Origin: an uncultured Bacteroidia bacterium
GTDB taxonomy: Bacteria > Bacteroidota > Bacteroidia > Bacteroidales > UBA932
Direction: 5' to 3'
Assembly: GCA_902788095.1 (NCBI GenBank)
Contig: CADAIT010000001.1
Location: forward strand, 124,001 to 188,000
DNA length: 64,000 nucleotides
A model generated the notes under the pieces. That model did no database searches, had not been told where the DNA came from, and saw only the letters and a program-made list of their open reading frames with translations. Shown piece by piece: positions 10,113-16,812 of the stretch (position 1 is its first letter; each line of letters starts with the position of its first letter). The position numbers and the translations under genes are program-made.

Positions 10113-11030
10113 CTACTTGTCTCCCTTGAAATAAATCCCCCAGCGCCCTTTGTCCACGTCCGGAATGTGCAGTTTCAGTCCCATTTCCACAACATTCCCG
10201 AAGGCGTCGTTTATTGCGGAACCATAGTAACGCAGGGTGGTGGTTTGGTTCATGTACGACTTCAGGATGGGCGGCAGATACTGCTTCCTTTGCAGGAGAG
10301 CGGCATTCATGGCGCGGAAGTCGGACCGGTAGTCGTTGTATTTCAGAATGTTTTCCGCGTCGATTGCCAGGGAGACAGGATACTGCGAGATGGGTGCAAT
10401 CTCGTTTTTCCCCCCGCTGCAATGCTTTTTCATAAAGGACGTAAGGAGCGAGAAAGCCTCCTGGGGATAGTCGGGATAAAAGGTTACCTTTCCAAAAACA
10501 TCGGTCATTCCGCCCTCCCGGGCTGCCACGCAGATACCCTTGAAAAGGCAGTCCAGCACAAAGATGCTCTTGCGGGCCGAGTCGGTCCGCTGATGCCCCT
10601 CCGCGACAAATGAGCGGCTCAACTCCATGGTAAACGGCATCTGCTCTTTCATGAAACGCTCCGTAAAACGGAAGATATGGGCAGAGGGAATGATCGGCTG
10701 GCCGGAGGCATCGGCCTTGACGTTGCAGCCGTAAACGAAACGATACCCGCCGGCGATACACTCGTTGCGAGCGTCCCAGACCACCAGCTGCCTGTACCGG
10801 AAAGCGGGATCCGTATCCCACTCGTCCAGGTCACAGTCCTTCCCGGTGCCGCCTCCGCCCTTGCGGAAGGCAATTTCCCGAAGCCGTCCGATTTCCCGGA
10901 GGACATGGAGAAAGGAGGAATCCAGGCAATACACTTTGATGTCCCCGTGAGAAGCCTCCGCCAATTCCTCGGCACGCGCCAACTCCTGTTTCAGGAAGGC
11001 CGGATCTACGGGAGCAATGATATTTTCCAT
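10113..11030 (-). CDS. GNAT-family N-acyltransferase, GlsB/OlsB-like
   Basis: A 305-residue protein resembling the hemolysin-type/ornithine-acyl-ACP acyltransferase group that includes Bacteroides GlsB, which N-acylates glycine to make glycine lipids. Family-like blocks are LREIGRLREIAFRKGGGGTG, DEWDTDPAFRYRQLVVWD, IAGGYRFVYG, and MELSRSFVAEGHQ. The ORF is open far upstream to 11567, but those residues overlap rpiB in antisense and are unlikely. ATG at 11030 is preferred (MENIIAPVDP); ATG at 11039 is a possible alternative. A strong promoter lies 39 bp upstream. No PlsC-like partner (GlsA) is adjacent; the neighbour is the GH3 gene. Confidence 0.78.
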   Translation of the reverse strand: MENIIAPVDPAFLKQELARAEELAEASHGDIKVYCLDSSFLHVLREIGRLREIAFRKGGGGTGKDCDLDEWDTDPAFRYRQLVVWDARNECIAGGYRFVYGCNVKADASGQPIIPSAHIFRFTERFMKEQMPFTMELSRSFVAEGHQRTDSARKSIFVLDCLFKGICVAAREGGMTDVFGKVTFYPDYPQEAFSLLTSFMKKHCSGGKNEIAPISQYPVSLAIDAENILKYNDYRSDFRAMNAALLQRKQYLPPILKSYMNQTTTLRYYGSAINDAFGNVVEMGLKLHIPDVDKGRWGIYFKGDK

Positions 11031-11068
11031 ACAATACATATCTTTGTTTACGGGCGCATTTGGAATCT

Positions 11069-11099
11069 CAAAATTACAGAAATTATACAGAAAAACAAA
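11069..11099 (-). promoter_or_regulatory. Promoter of GNAT-GH3 operon
   Basis: Minus strand TTTG (11099-11096), 19-bp spacer, TAATTTTG (11076-11069), giving a leader of about 30-35 nt before the ATG at 11030. It is divergent from the rpiB promoter about 70 bp away. Confidence 0.7.
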
Positions 11100-11140
11100 G
11101 AACAGGCGGCCCGATGTGCGCGTGTTCTTCAAATCTTTTG

Positions 11141-11148
11141 TAACTTTG
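11141..11148 (+). promoter_or_regulatory. Promoter -7 element of rpiB operon
   Basis: TAACTTTG, a perfect match to the Bacteroidota TAnnTTTG -7 box, 20 bp before the rpiB ATG. No clear -33 TTG is present at the right spacing. Confidence 0.6.
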
Positions 11149-11168
11149 TGCAAATAATACATTCTATC

Positions 11169-11600
11169 ATGAAAATTGGCATTTGCAATGACCACGCAGG
11201 CGTGGAATACAAGTTCAAGCTTGTGAAAATGCTGCAGAAGCGCGGCATCGAGGTGGTAAATTTTGGAACGGACACCACGGAGAGCGTGGATTATCCGGAT
11301 TTCGCCCATAAGCTGGCCTATGCCGTGGAAAACGGCGAGGTGGATTTGGGCATAGCCCTTTGCGGCACCGGCAACGGCATGGCCATCACGCTGAACAAGC
11401 ACCAGGGCATCCGCGCCGGCCTGGCCTGGGGCACCGCCATCGGCCATCTGGTGGCGCAGCACAACAACGCTAACGTGCTGGTGCTGCCGGCCCGCTTCAT
11501 CAGCTACCGCCTGGCATCGGCCATTGTGCGCGAGTGGCTGGACACCCCGTTCGAGGGCGGCCGTCACCAGAAGCGCATCGACAAGATGCCCGTCAAATGA
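11169..11600 (+). CDS. rpiB: Ribose-5-phosphate isomerase B
   Basis: Interconverts ribose 5-phosphate and ribulose 5-phosphate in the pentose phosphate pathway. The 143-residue protein shows the RpiB/LacAB fold: NDHAGVEYK at the N-terminus, DYPDFAHKLA, and the catalytic-loop motif LCGTGNGM followed by NKHQGIRAGLAW, with NNANVLVLPARF near the end. The ORF continues upstream but the ATG at 11169, 20 bp after a promoter box, gives the family N-terminus MKIGICNDH. Its stop overlaps the truB ATG (ATGA), so the two genes are coupled. Confidence 0.95.
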   Translation: MKIGICNDHAGVEYKFKLVKMLQKRGIEVVNFGTDTTESVDYPDFAHKLAYAVENGEVDLGIALCGTGNGMAITLNKHQGIRAGLAWGTAIGHLVAQHNNANVLVLPARFISYRLASAIVREWLDTPFEGGRHQKRIDKMPVK

Positions 11601-12523
11601 GTTTTACCCGGGACATTGCCGACTATCCGGAAGGCATCGTGCTGGCGGTGGACAAGCCCTGGCGCTGGACCTCGGCCGACGTCATCCGCAAGCTCAAGTA
11701 TGCCGCCATCAGGCACTTCGGGAAGAAGAACCTGAAGGTGGGGCATGCGGGCACGCTGGACCCGTTGGCGACGGGGGTGCTGCTGGTGTGTATCGGCAAT
11801 GCGTGCAAACGGGCGCAGGAACTGCAGGACCACGACAAAGAGTACATTGCGCGCATCCGCTTTGGCGCCACCACGCCGTCGTACGACCTGGAGAAGGAGG
11901 TGGACCGCCGCTTCCCCTACGAGCACATTACGGCCGATGCCGTGCGCGCCGCCCTCCCCGCCTTCCTGGGCGAGCAGGAGCAGGTGGCCCCGCTGTTCAG
12001 CGCCAAGAGTGTGGACGGGGTCCGGGCTTATGAGTTGGCCCGGAAGCTCTACAAGGCCGGCAACACGGCAGCCATCGACGCAGCCGCCCTGGAGACCCTC
12101 CACCGTAGCCGAATCACCATCAGCGAGTTGGAGCTGCTGGATTTCACAGAGGATGGCATAGGGGTATCTGAACCCATGGCCACCCTCGGCCGTGTAAGAG
12201 GGAGGGGCCCAGAGCCGTGCGAAGCACGCTGCGAATGGGAGGGGTCGCGAAGCGACGGTTCAGATACCCCTATGCCATCCTCAAACAATTCCGCATCGTC
12301 CCGAATCCATGTGGCGGATACGGCTGGGCTGGGACTGCCGGAGGCCACCATCCGCATCGCGTGCTCCAAGGGCACGTACATCCGGGCCTTTGCCCGTGAC
12401 CTGGGAGAAGCGCTGGGCTCCGGAGCGCACCTGAGCGGGCTCATCCGTTCCCGGAGCGGAGAATTTACCATCGACAAGGCCCTTTCCGTGGAGGAAGCCT
12501 TGGCATTATTACAAGCAGAATGA
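11597..12523 (+). CDS. truB: tRNA pseudouridine(55) synthase TruB with in-frame repeat insertion
   Basis: Makes pseudouridine 55 in tRNA T loops. The protein is 308 residues. The catalytic motif GHAGTLDPLATGVL (Asp near residue 55) and the C-terminal CSKGTYIRAFARDLG are intact. Between them, residues about 185-228 are encoded by a 134-bp palindromic element (see repeat entry) with 26-bp perfect inverted arms; the extra peptide (GIGVSEPMATLGRVRGRG...) has no counterpart in TruB. The reading frame stays open through it. The insertion falls in the linker between LELLDF and LPEATIRIACSKG, likely a surface loop. Start chosen at 11597, overlapping the rpiB stop; the longer ORF start is inside rpiB. 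Confidence 0.95.
   Translation: MSFTRDIADYPEGIVLAVDKPWRWTSADVIRKLKYAAIRHFGKKNLKVGHAGTLDPLATGVLLVCIGNACKRAQELQDHDKEYIARIRFGATTPSYDLEKEVDRRFPYEHITADAVRAALPAFLGEQEQVAPLFSAKSVDGVRAYELARKLYKAGNTAAIDAAALETLHRSRITISELELLDFTEDGIGVSEPMATLGRVRGRGPEPCEARCEWEGSRSDGSDTPMPSSNNSASSRIHVADTAGLGLPEATIRIACSKGTYIRAFARDLGEALGSGAHLSGLIRSRSGEFTIDKALSVEEALALLQAE
12149..12282 (+). repeat. Palindromic in-frame insertion element, truB copy
   Basis: A 134-bp element with 26-bp perfect inverted arms (12149-12174 and 12257-12282; outer bases GAGGATGGCATAGGGG) around a GC-rich core. The core includes CCCTCGGCC, TAAGAGGGAGGGGCCCAG, a small internal hairpin GTGCGAAGCAC and TGGGAGGGGTCGCGAAGCGA. The same core, with different arms, occurs in ribF. 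It is read through in frame by truB. Confidence 0.88.
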
Positions 12524-13467
12524 AGAAACTGAGTCTTTTGGCAGCAGCGCTGCTCGTCTGCCTTTCCGCCCTCGCCCAGGAGTGGGGCGTCGTGAACATT
12601 TCCGTATGCAACCTGCGCGACACGCCCACATACAGCGCCGAGATGGTGTCGCAGGCCCTGCTGGGCACGCCCGTGCACATCCTGCAGACGGGCGGCAGCT
12701 ACAACTGGCCCCAGGTGCAGACGCCCGACACCTACACCGGCTGGGTACACAAGGATGCCATCACCGTAATGGATTACGAAACGTACCATGCCTGGAATGC
12801 GGCGCCCAAGGTGGTGGTCACGGCACTCACCGGCCTCGTGTACAAGGAGGCGTCCAAGCACGCCGCCACGCTCTCGGATGTCGTGGCCGGCGACATGCTG
12901 CGCTACCTGGGCAAATGCGGCAAGTTTTTCAAGGTAGCCTTCCCGGACGGCCGGACAGGATACCTCTCACGTAAAATTGCCCGGAAGGAGGACGACTGGC
13001 GCAAAAATATCAGCCGCAGCCCGGAGGCCGTCCTGAAAACGGCCCAAAGCATGCTGGGCTTCCCCTACCTCTGGGCCGGCATGTCGCCCAAAGGCATGGA
13101 CTGCAGCGGCTACGTGCGCGCAGTCCTGTTCATGCACGACCTCATTCTCCCCCGCGACGCCGGTCCGCAGAGCAAGGTGGGTGAACGCATCTCGGACATG
13201 AATCAACTGCAGCCGGCAGACCTCGTGTTTTTCGGCCGGTGGAAGGAGGACGGCACCGCCGCCGTCAGCCACGTGGGCTTTTACCTCGGACGCGGCCGTT
13301 TTATCCATTCGCTGGGGCTGGTAAAAATCGGCAGTTTTGTCCCGGACGATACCTGTTATGACGCCTACAATACGGGCCGATACCTCTTCGGCACGCGTGT
13401 TTTGCCCTATATCGACACGGATCCCCTTATTCAAACGACACTTAGCAACCCCTATTATGCAGAATAG
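12520..13467 (+). CDS. NlpC/P60 (C40) peptidase with SH3-like domains
   Basis: A secreted 315-residue protein with a signal peptide (MKKLSLLAAALLVCLSALAQ). Two bacterial SH3-like domains (about 25-80 and 88-150) precede an NlpC/P60 domain with the catalytic Cys in MDCSGYVRAVLF, His in VSHVGFYLGRG and third residue in RFIHSLG. The architecture matches Bacteroidota gamma-D-glutamyl-L-diamino acid endopeptidases that release L-Ala-D-Glu from murein stem peptides (family knowledge). It overlaps truB by 4 bp (ATGA) and the next gene, a predicted L-Ala-D/L-Glu epimerase, by 11 bp. That pairing supports a role in peptidoglycan peptide recycling. Confidence 0.9.
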   Translation: MKKLSLLAAALLVCLSALAQEWGVVNISVCNLRDTPTYSAEMVSQALLGTPVHILQTGGSYNWPQVQTPDTYTGWVHKDAITVMDYETYHAWNAAPKVVVTALTGLVYKEASKHAATLSDVVAGDMLRYLGKCGKFFKVAFPDGRTGYLSRKIARKEDDWRKNISRSPEAVLKTAQSMLGFPYLWAGMSPKGMDCSGYVRAVLFMHDLILPRDAGPQSKVGERISDMNQLQPADLVFFGRWKEDGTAAVSHVGFYLGRGRFIHSLGLVKIGSFVPDDTCYDAYNTGRYLFGTRVLPYIDTDPLIQTTLSNPYYAE

Positions 13468-14590
13468 GCGCGACTTTCTCAAGACTTCGGCGCTGGCGGC
13501 GGCCGGAGTGGCGCTCGCGGGATGCACCGGCGGCCCGCAGCGGTTCAATATCGTCAAGGGCGACGGCCGCATGCACCTGAAATTCTTCCCGTACGAGCTG
13601 GAACTCACGCACACGTTCACCGTGGCGTCGTACAGCCGGAAAACCACGCCGGACGTACAGGTAGAAATTGAGTATGAAGGCATTACAGGATATGGCGAAG
13701 CCTCCATGCCGCCGTACCTGGGGCAGTCGGTGGCCTCCGTGACGGCCTTCCTGGAGAAGGTGGACCTGTCGCAGTTCACGGACCCGTTCCGGCTGGAGGA
13801 CATCCTCACCTACGTGGACAGCCTGTCAGAGGGCGATTCCGCCGCCAAGGCCGCCGTGGACATTGCCCTACACGACCTGGTGGGCAAGCTCATGGGCCAG
13901 CCCTGGTACCGCATCTGGGGCCTGGATGCCGCCAAGGCGCCTTCGACCACCTATACCATCGGCATCGACACGGCCGATGTAGTACGTGAAAAGACGCTGG
14001 AGGCCGCCGGACGCTTCAACATTCTGAAGGTGAAAGTGGGGCTGGACAGCGACGAGGAGATGATTCGCACCATCCGCTCCGTTACCGACGTACCGCTGGC
14101 CGTGGATGCCAACCAAGGCTGGAAAGACCGTTCCAAAGCGCTGGACGAGATTTACTGGCTGGCATCACAGGGCGTAGTGATGGTGGAGCAGCCCCTGCCC
14201 ATCGCGCAACTGGACGACACGGCCTGGCTCACCGAGCGCAGTCCCCTCCCCATTTTTGCCGATGAAAGCATCCAGCGCCTCAAGGACATTGCGTCCCTGG
14301 CAGGGGCCTTTTCCGGCATCAACATCAAGCTGATGAAATGCACCGGCATGCGCGAGGCCTGGAAGATGGTCTCCACCGCCCGTGCCCTGGGCATGAAGGT
14401 GATGGTGGGCTGCATGACGGAGACCTCCTGCGCCGTTTCCGCCGCCGCCCAGCTCTCCCCCGCCGTGGATTTTGCCGACCTGGACGGCAACCTCCTCATC
14501 TCCAACGACCGTTTCCGTGGCGTACAGGTGGTTTCCGGAAAGCTCGTGCTCCCGGATGCACCCGGCATCGGCGTTACCCTTGTAAAGTAA
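13457..14590 (+). CDS. Dipeptide (L-Ala-D/L-Glu) epimerase, enolase superfamily
   Basis: A 377-residue enolase-superfamily enzyme of the muconate-lactonizing subgroup. Visible catalytic features: LKVKVG (Lys base), AVDANQGW and MVEQPLP and FADES (metal-binding Asp/Glu/Asp), and INIKLMKCTG (second Lys). This pattern with the VDIALHDLVGK block is typical of L-Ala-D/L-Glu epimerases (YkfB/YcjG). The N-terminus MQNRRDFLKTSALAAAGVALAGC combines a twin-arginine-like RRDFLK motif with a lipobox, so the protein may be an exported lipoprotein, unusual against cytoplasmic YkfB. The ORF opens earlier but the ATG at 13457 gives the signal directly. It follows the NlpC/P60 gene that would supply its dipeptide. 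Confidence 0.9.
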   Translation: MQNRRDFLKTSALAAAGVALAGCTGGPQRFNIVKGDGRMHLKFFPYELELTHTFTVASYSRKTTPDVQVEIEYEGITGYGEASMPPYLGQSVASVTAFLEKVDLSQFTDPFRLEDILTYVDSLSEGDSAAKAAVDIALHDLVGKLMGQPWYRIWGLDAAKAPSTTYTIGIDTADVVREKTLEAAGRFNILKVKVGLDSDEEMIRTIRSVTDVPLAVDANQGWKDRSKALDEIYWLASQGVVMVEQPLPIAQLDDTAWLTERSPLPIFADESIQRLKDIASLAGAFSGINIKLMKCTGMREAWKMVSTARALGMKVMVGCMTETSCAVSAAAQLSPAVDFADLDGNLLISNDRFRGVQVVSGKLVLPDAPGIGVTLVK

Positions 14591-14609
14591 AAAATTATTT
14601 GTAACTTTG
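14579..14609 (+). promoter_or_regulatory. tRNA-Ser(CGA) promoter
   Basis: TTG (14579-14581), 20-bp spacer and TAACTTTG (14602-14609), 12 bp before the mature tRNA start. The -33 box overlaps the end of the epimerase gene. Confidence 0.75.
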
Positions 14610-14621
14610 CAATCCGCTTTT

Positions 14622-14708
14622 GGTGGGGTGTCCGAGTGGTTGAAGGAGCCTGCCTCGAAAACAGGTGTACGTGTGAGCGTACCGGGGGTTCGAATCCCTT
14701 CCCCACCG
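14622..14708 (+). tRNA. tRNA-Ser(CGA)
   Basis: An 87-nt class II tRNA. The acceptor stem GGTGGGG/CCCCACC closes perfectly and the discriminator is G. The anticodon loop CTCGAAA gives anticodon CGA, a long variable arm (GTAC...GTAC) marks it as Ser, and TTCGAAT is the T loop. The last anticodon-stem pair is a C-A mismatch. CCA is not encoded. Confidence 0.93.
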
Positions 14709-14715
14709 CAAAAAG

Positions 14716-15022
14716 GAATGCAGCTGGTCGCGTAAGCGACCGGCTGTTTTTGGATTCCACCGGCAGCCAAGCTTGCTTGAATGACGTTGGAAGCCGAAAA
14801 CAGCCTGTTGGTCCGAAGGACCGACAGCTGCATTCTATGCTTTGCAGGACCCCGTCAAGGGATGTCGGAGCGAAGCGACGAAATCCCGTAGGTGAGTGAG
14901 GATTATGCCATTTGTCGGCCTTCGGCCTCCGAAGTGCTGTCATGGGTCCAAAAAGTGGGACGATGACAGCAAAAACCGCAAAAAATGCTGTCATGGGTCC
15001 AGTGGATGGGACGATGACAGCA
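14716..15022. repeat. Cluster of nested palindromes behind tRNA-Ser
   Basis: The non-coding stretch between the tRNA and the next gene holds several hairpins. An outer inverted repeat GAATGCAGCTG (14716-14726) / CAGCTGCATTC (14825-14835) encloses the tRNA terminator and a GTTGGTCC-GAA-GGACCGAC hairpin. A hairpin GTCGGAGCGAAGCGAC sits near 14874. Two direct 37-bp copies (14935-14971 and 14986-15022) follow, each itself a hairpin with arms TGCTGTCAT/ATGACAGCA. No ORF looks coding. Confidence 0.75.
14721..14751 (+). terminator. Terminator of tRNA-Ser(CGA)
   Basis: CAGCTGGTCGC-GTAA-GCGACCGGCTG forms an 11-bp stem (one G-U pair) with a tetraloop, followed by TTTTT. Confidence 0.88.
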
Positions 15023-15068
15023 GTGCAAGAATCACAACACGATTTGCGACGGTCAGGAGCCCGCCCCG

Positions 15069-15215
15069 TCACTCGCACAGCAATTCCATCGACAGGTACT
15101 GCGGGGCCATGCCCATGGCCTCATAGAAGGCCGTGCCCTCGTGATGCAGCGCCAGCACCTGCCGCAGGAGGTCATTGACGGCCTCCAGGTCTCTCGGTTC
15201 CGCTTTTCTTATCAT
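15069..15215 (-). pseudogene. GNAT acetyltransferase remnant with internal deletion
   Basis: A 48-residue ORF beginning MIRKAEPRDLEAVNDLLRQV, a typical GNAT N-terminus, and ending TAFYEAMGMAPQYLSMEL, a typical GNAT C-terminus (FYEKLGF...Q...ME). The ~90-100 residues between them, including the acetyl-CoA binding motif, are missing, so an in-frame deletion has fused the two ends. It overlaps the stop of the upstream C1 peptidase gene (ATGA), suggesting an intact ancestor was cotranscribed with it. It could still be expressed as a small peptide. Confidence 0.72.
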
Positions 15216-16675
15216 TTCAGAAGGCCGCGGTCCAGGGCCTCGCGGTTGAGATAGATGTACGTGGTGTTCAGGGTCATGTAATCGCGGGACATATACCAGA
15301 TACCTCCATAAGGGCCGCTCTCCTCCCCCCAGGAATTCTTGACCAGATAATATGGCTCTCCGCCTTCGTCCACGGCCTTGCCATAGATGAGCATGACGTG
15401 GTCGTAGGTGAACTCCCACTTGTCCCACTGTTCCTGCCGGAGCTCCTGCGTGGGCACGACGCCTTCCGGCAGGTATGCAAGGCCCTCCTTCCGCAGGAAG
15501 TTGCCGGACACGTCGCCGCCCCAGGCCACCGTATAGCCCTTGTCGAGGGCCTTGTCGAGCACGGTCATCAGTTCCCCGATGGGAATATTGTAGCTGGGTT
15601 TGAGGCGCCATTTGTAAGGGGCCTCCAGCACAAACCATTCATTAAAAGGATGGTGCGTGTAACTGGTCAGGCTCACGTAATCGTCCATATTAAGGCACAG
15701 GTGGCGGGCAAAAGACTGGGGCGTATAGGTAACGCCCTCGTATTCAAACGTTTCCGGGCACTTTCCCACATACTTGTCTATCACGGCCTGCACGCCCTCC
15801 TGCCAGTTTTCCGCCGGCCTCGGATTGCGCAGCGGAGCCTGCTCCTCCGCGGTAAAGCGGTTCAGCTCCGGTTTCCCCTCGCTCCAGACGACAGCGCTGA
15901 CCGTCCGTTCCAATTCCGGGAAAAAGGTCTTGAAATTCGCATACGGCTCTCCGACAAGGGAACCCGGCAGGGGCATCGCCTCTTCCGGGCAGATGCCGTA
16001 CCTGCGGATTACATCGGCCACATCGTCACAAGACCCTCCCTCTGAGATTTGGCTGAATCCATGCATACGGACATAGTGCGTGGCGCAGTCCATATAGTCC
16101 TTGTTTACCACGAACATCTCGCAGAGGTCGTAGGTTTTTCCGGTCTTTCTGAGGATTTCGCTCTCGAAAAAGCCCAGCGTGGCGTAGTCCCAGCAGGTGC
16201 CGCTGCGGTACTGGTTCTTCACGCTGGTTATCGGCAGTTCCTTGACGGTAGTGAACGACTTTTGAGGCTGGACGACAGCGGAACGGTCTTCCTCGCGCTT
16301 ACGGACATAGGTGAAAGAGGCCCCGTTCTCCAGCAGCGGCCAGGTGGAGTCCGTAAAAGTGACCACAGCCGTATCCCTGTCCACGGTAATCAAGCCGCCG
16401 ATGGGCGCTCCGCCGGCGTCGGTGGCCGTAAAGGCAAGGCCCTTGCTTGTAACGGTGCCGATACCGTCGTCCAAGGTGGTCAGGCGATAGATGCCGATGT
16501 ACACGCTATACCGGCCGTCCTCACGGGGGGTAATGACAAGGTTCGGGTCTGATCGGTCCTGGTCCAGGTAAGTCCCTTCATAGGCAGGAACCTCGGACTC
16601 CTTGCAGGAAACCCATACGCAGCCCAGCAGAAGGGCCGCCACCAGTGTTTTGAAAACTTTACTCATATGTATCAA
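15212..16675 (-). CDS. Papain-fold (C1-like) peptidase lipoprotein
   Basis: A 487-residue exported protein; signal and lipobox (FKTLVAALLLGCVWVSC) indicate a lipoprotein. Residues about 30-130 form a beta-rich domain of unknown role. The peptidase domain carries the catalytic Cys in YRSGTCWDYATLGFFES, His in YDHVMLIYGK and Asn in YLVKNSWGEESGPYGG, in the order found in C1B bleomycin hydrolase/PepC-like enzymes, which often act as aminopeptidases. Start is at 16675 or, more likely by signal shape, the ATG at 16666 (MSKVFKTL). A promoter -7 box lies ~40 bp upstream. Confidence 0.85.
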   Translation of the reverse strand: MIHMSKVFKTLVAALLLGCVWVSCKESEVPAYEGTYLDQDRSDPNLVITPREDGRYSVYIGIYRLTTLDDGIGTVTSKGLAFTATDAGGAPIGGLITVDRDTAVVTFTDSTWPLLENGASFTYVRKREEDRSAVVQPQKSFTTVKELPITSVKNQYRSGTCWDYATLGFFESEILRKTGKTYDLCEMFVVNKDYMDCATHYVRMHGFSQISEGGSCDDVADVIRRYGICPEEAMPLPGSLVGEPYANFKTFFPELERTVSAVVWSEGKPELNRFTAEEQAPLRNPRPAENWQEGVQAVIDKYVGKCPETFEYEGVTYTPQSFARHLCLNMDDYVSLTSYTHHPFNEWFVLEAPYKWRLKPSYNIPIGELMTVLDKALDKGYTVAWGGDVSGNFLRKEGLAYLPEGVVPTQELRQEQWDKWEFTYDHVMLIYGKAVDEGGEPYYLVKNSWGEESGPYGGIWYMSRDYMTLNTTYIYLNREALDRGLLK

Positions 16676-16710
16676 CCATTTTCTTCAACAGATAAGGACA
16701 TGTCAGGAGA

Positions 16711-16718
16711 CAAATGTA
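16711..16718 (-). promoter_or_regulatory. Promoter -7 element of C1 peptidase gene
   Basis: Minus-strand TACATTTG matches the TAnnTTTG consensus, 36-45 bp before the possible starts of the C1-like peptidase. No good -33 TTG at standard spacing. Confidence 0.55.
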
Positions 16719-16799
16719 CGGAAATTCCGCCGGAAGATAAAATATTTGGTCTGCAAGGAGAAAATAGCGCAAACACGGCAACCATACGATTTTTTTATG

Positions 16800-16807
16800 T
16801 ACATTTG
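16800..16807 (+). promoter_or_regulatory. Promoter -7 element of C69 dipeptidase gene
   Basis: TACATTTG ends five bases before the ATG at 16813, so the transcript would be leaderless or nearly so. The -33 region is poor. Confidence 0.55.
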
Positions 16808-16812
16808 CTCTC

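Noticed and set aside
11031..11567. Extended N-terminus for the GNAT acyltransferase
   Set aside because: The extra 179 codons run antisense to rpiB and across a good promoter; the family-like sequence begins at MENIIAP.
14622..14708. Integrative element at tRNA-Ser(CGA)
   Set aside because: Palindromes follow the tRNA but there is no integrase, no repeated tRNA 3' end and no cargo, so an att site is not supported.
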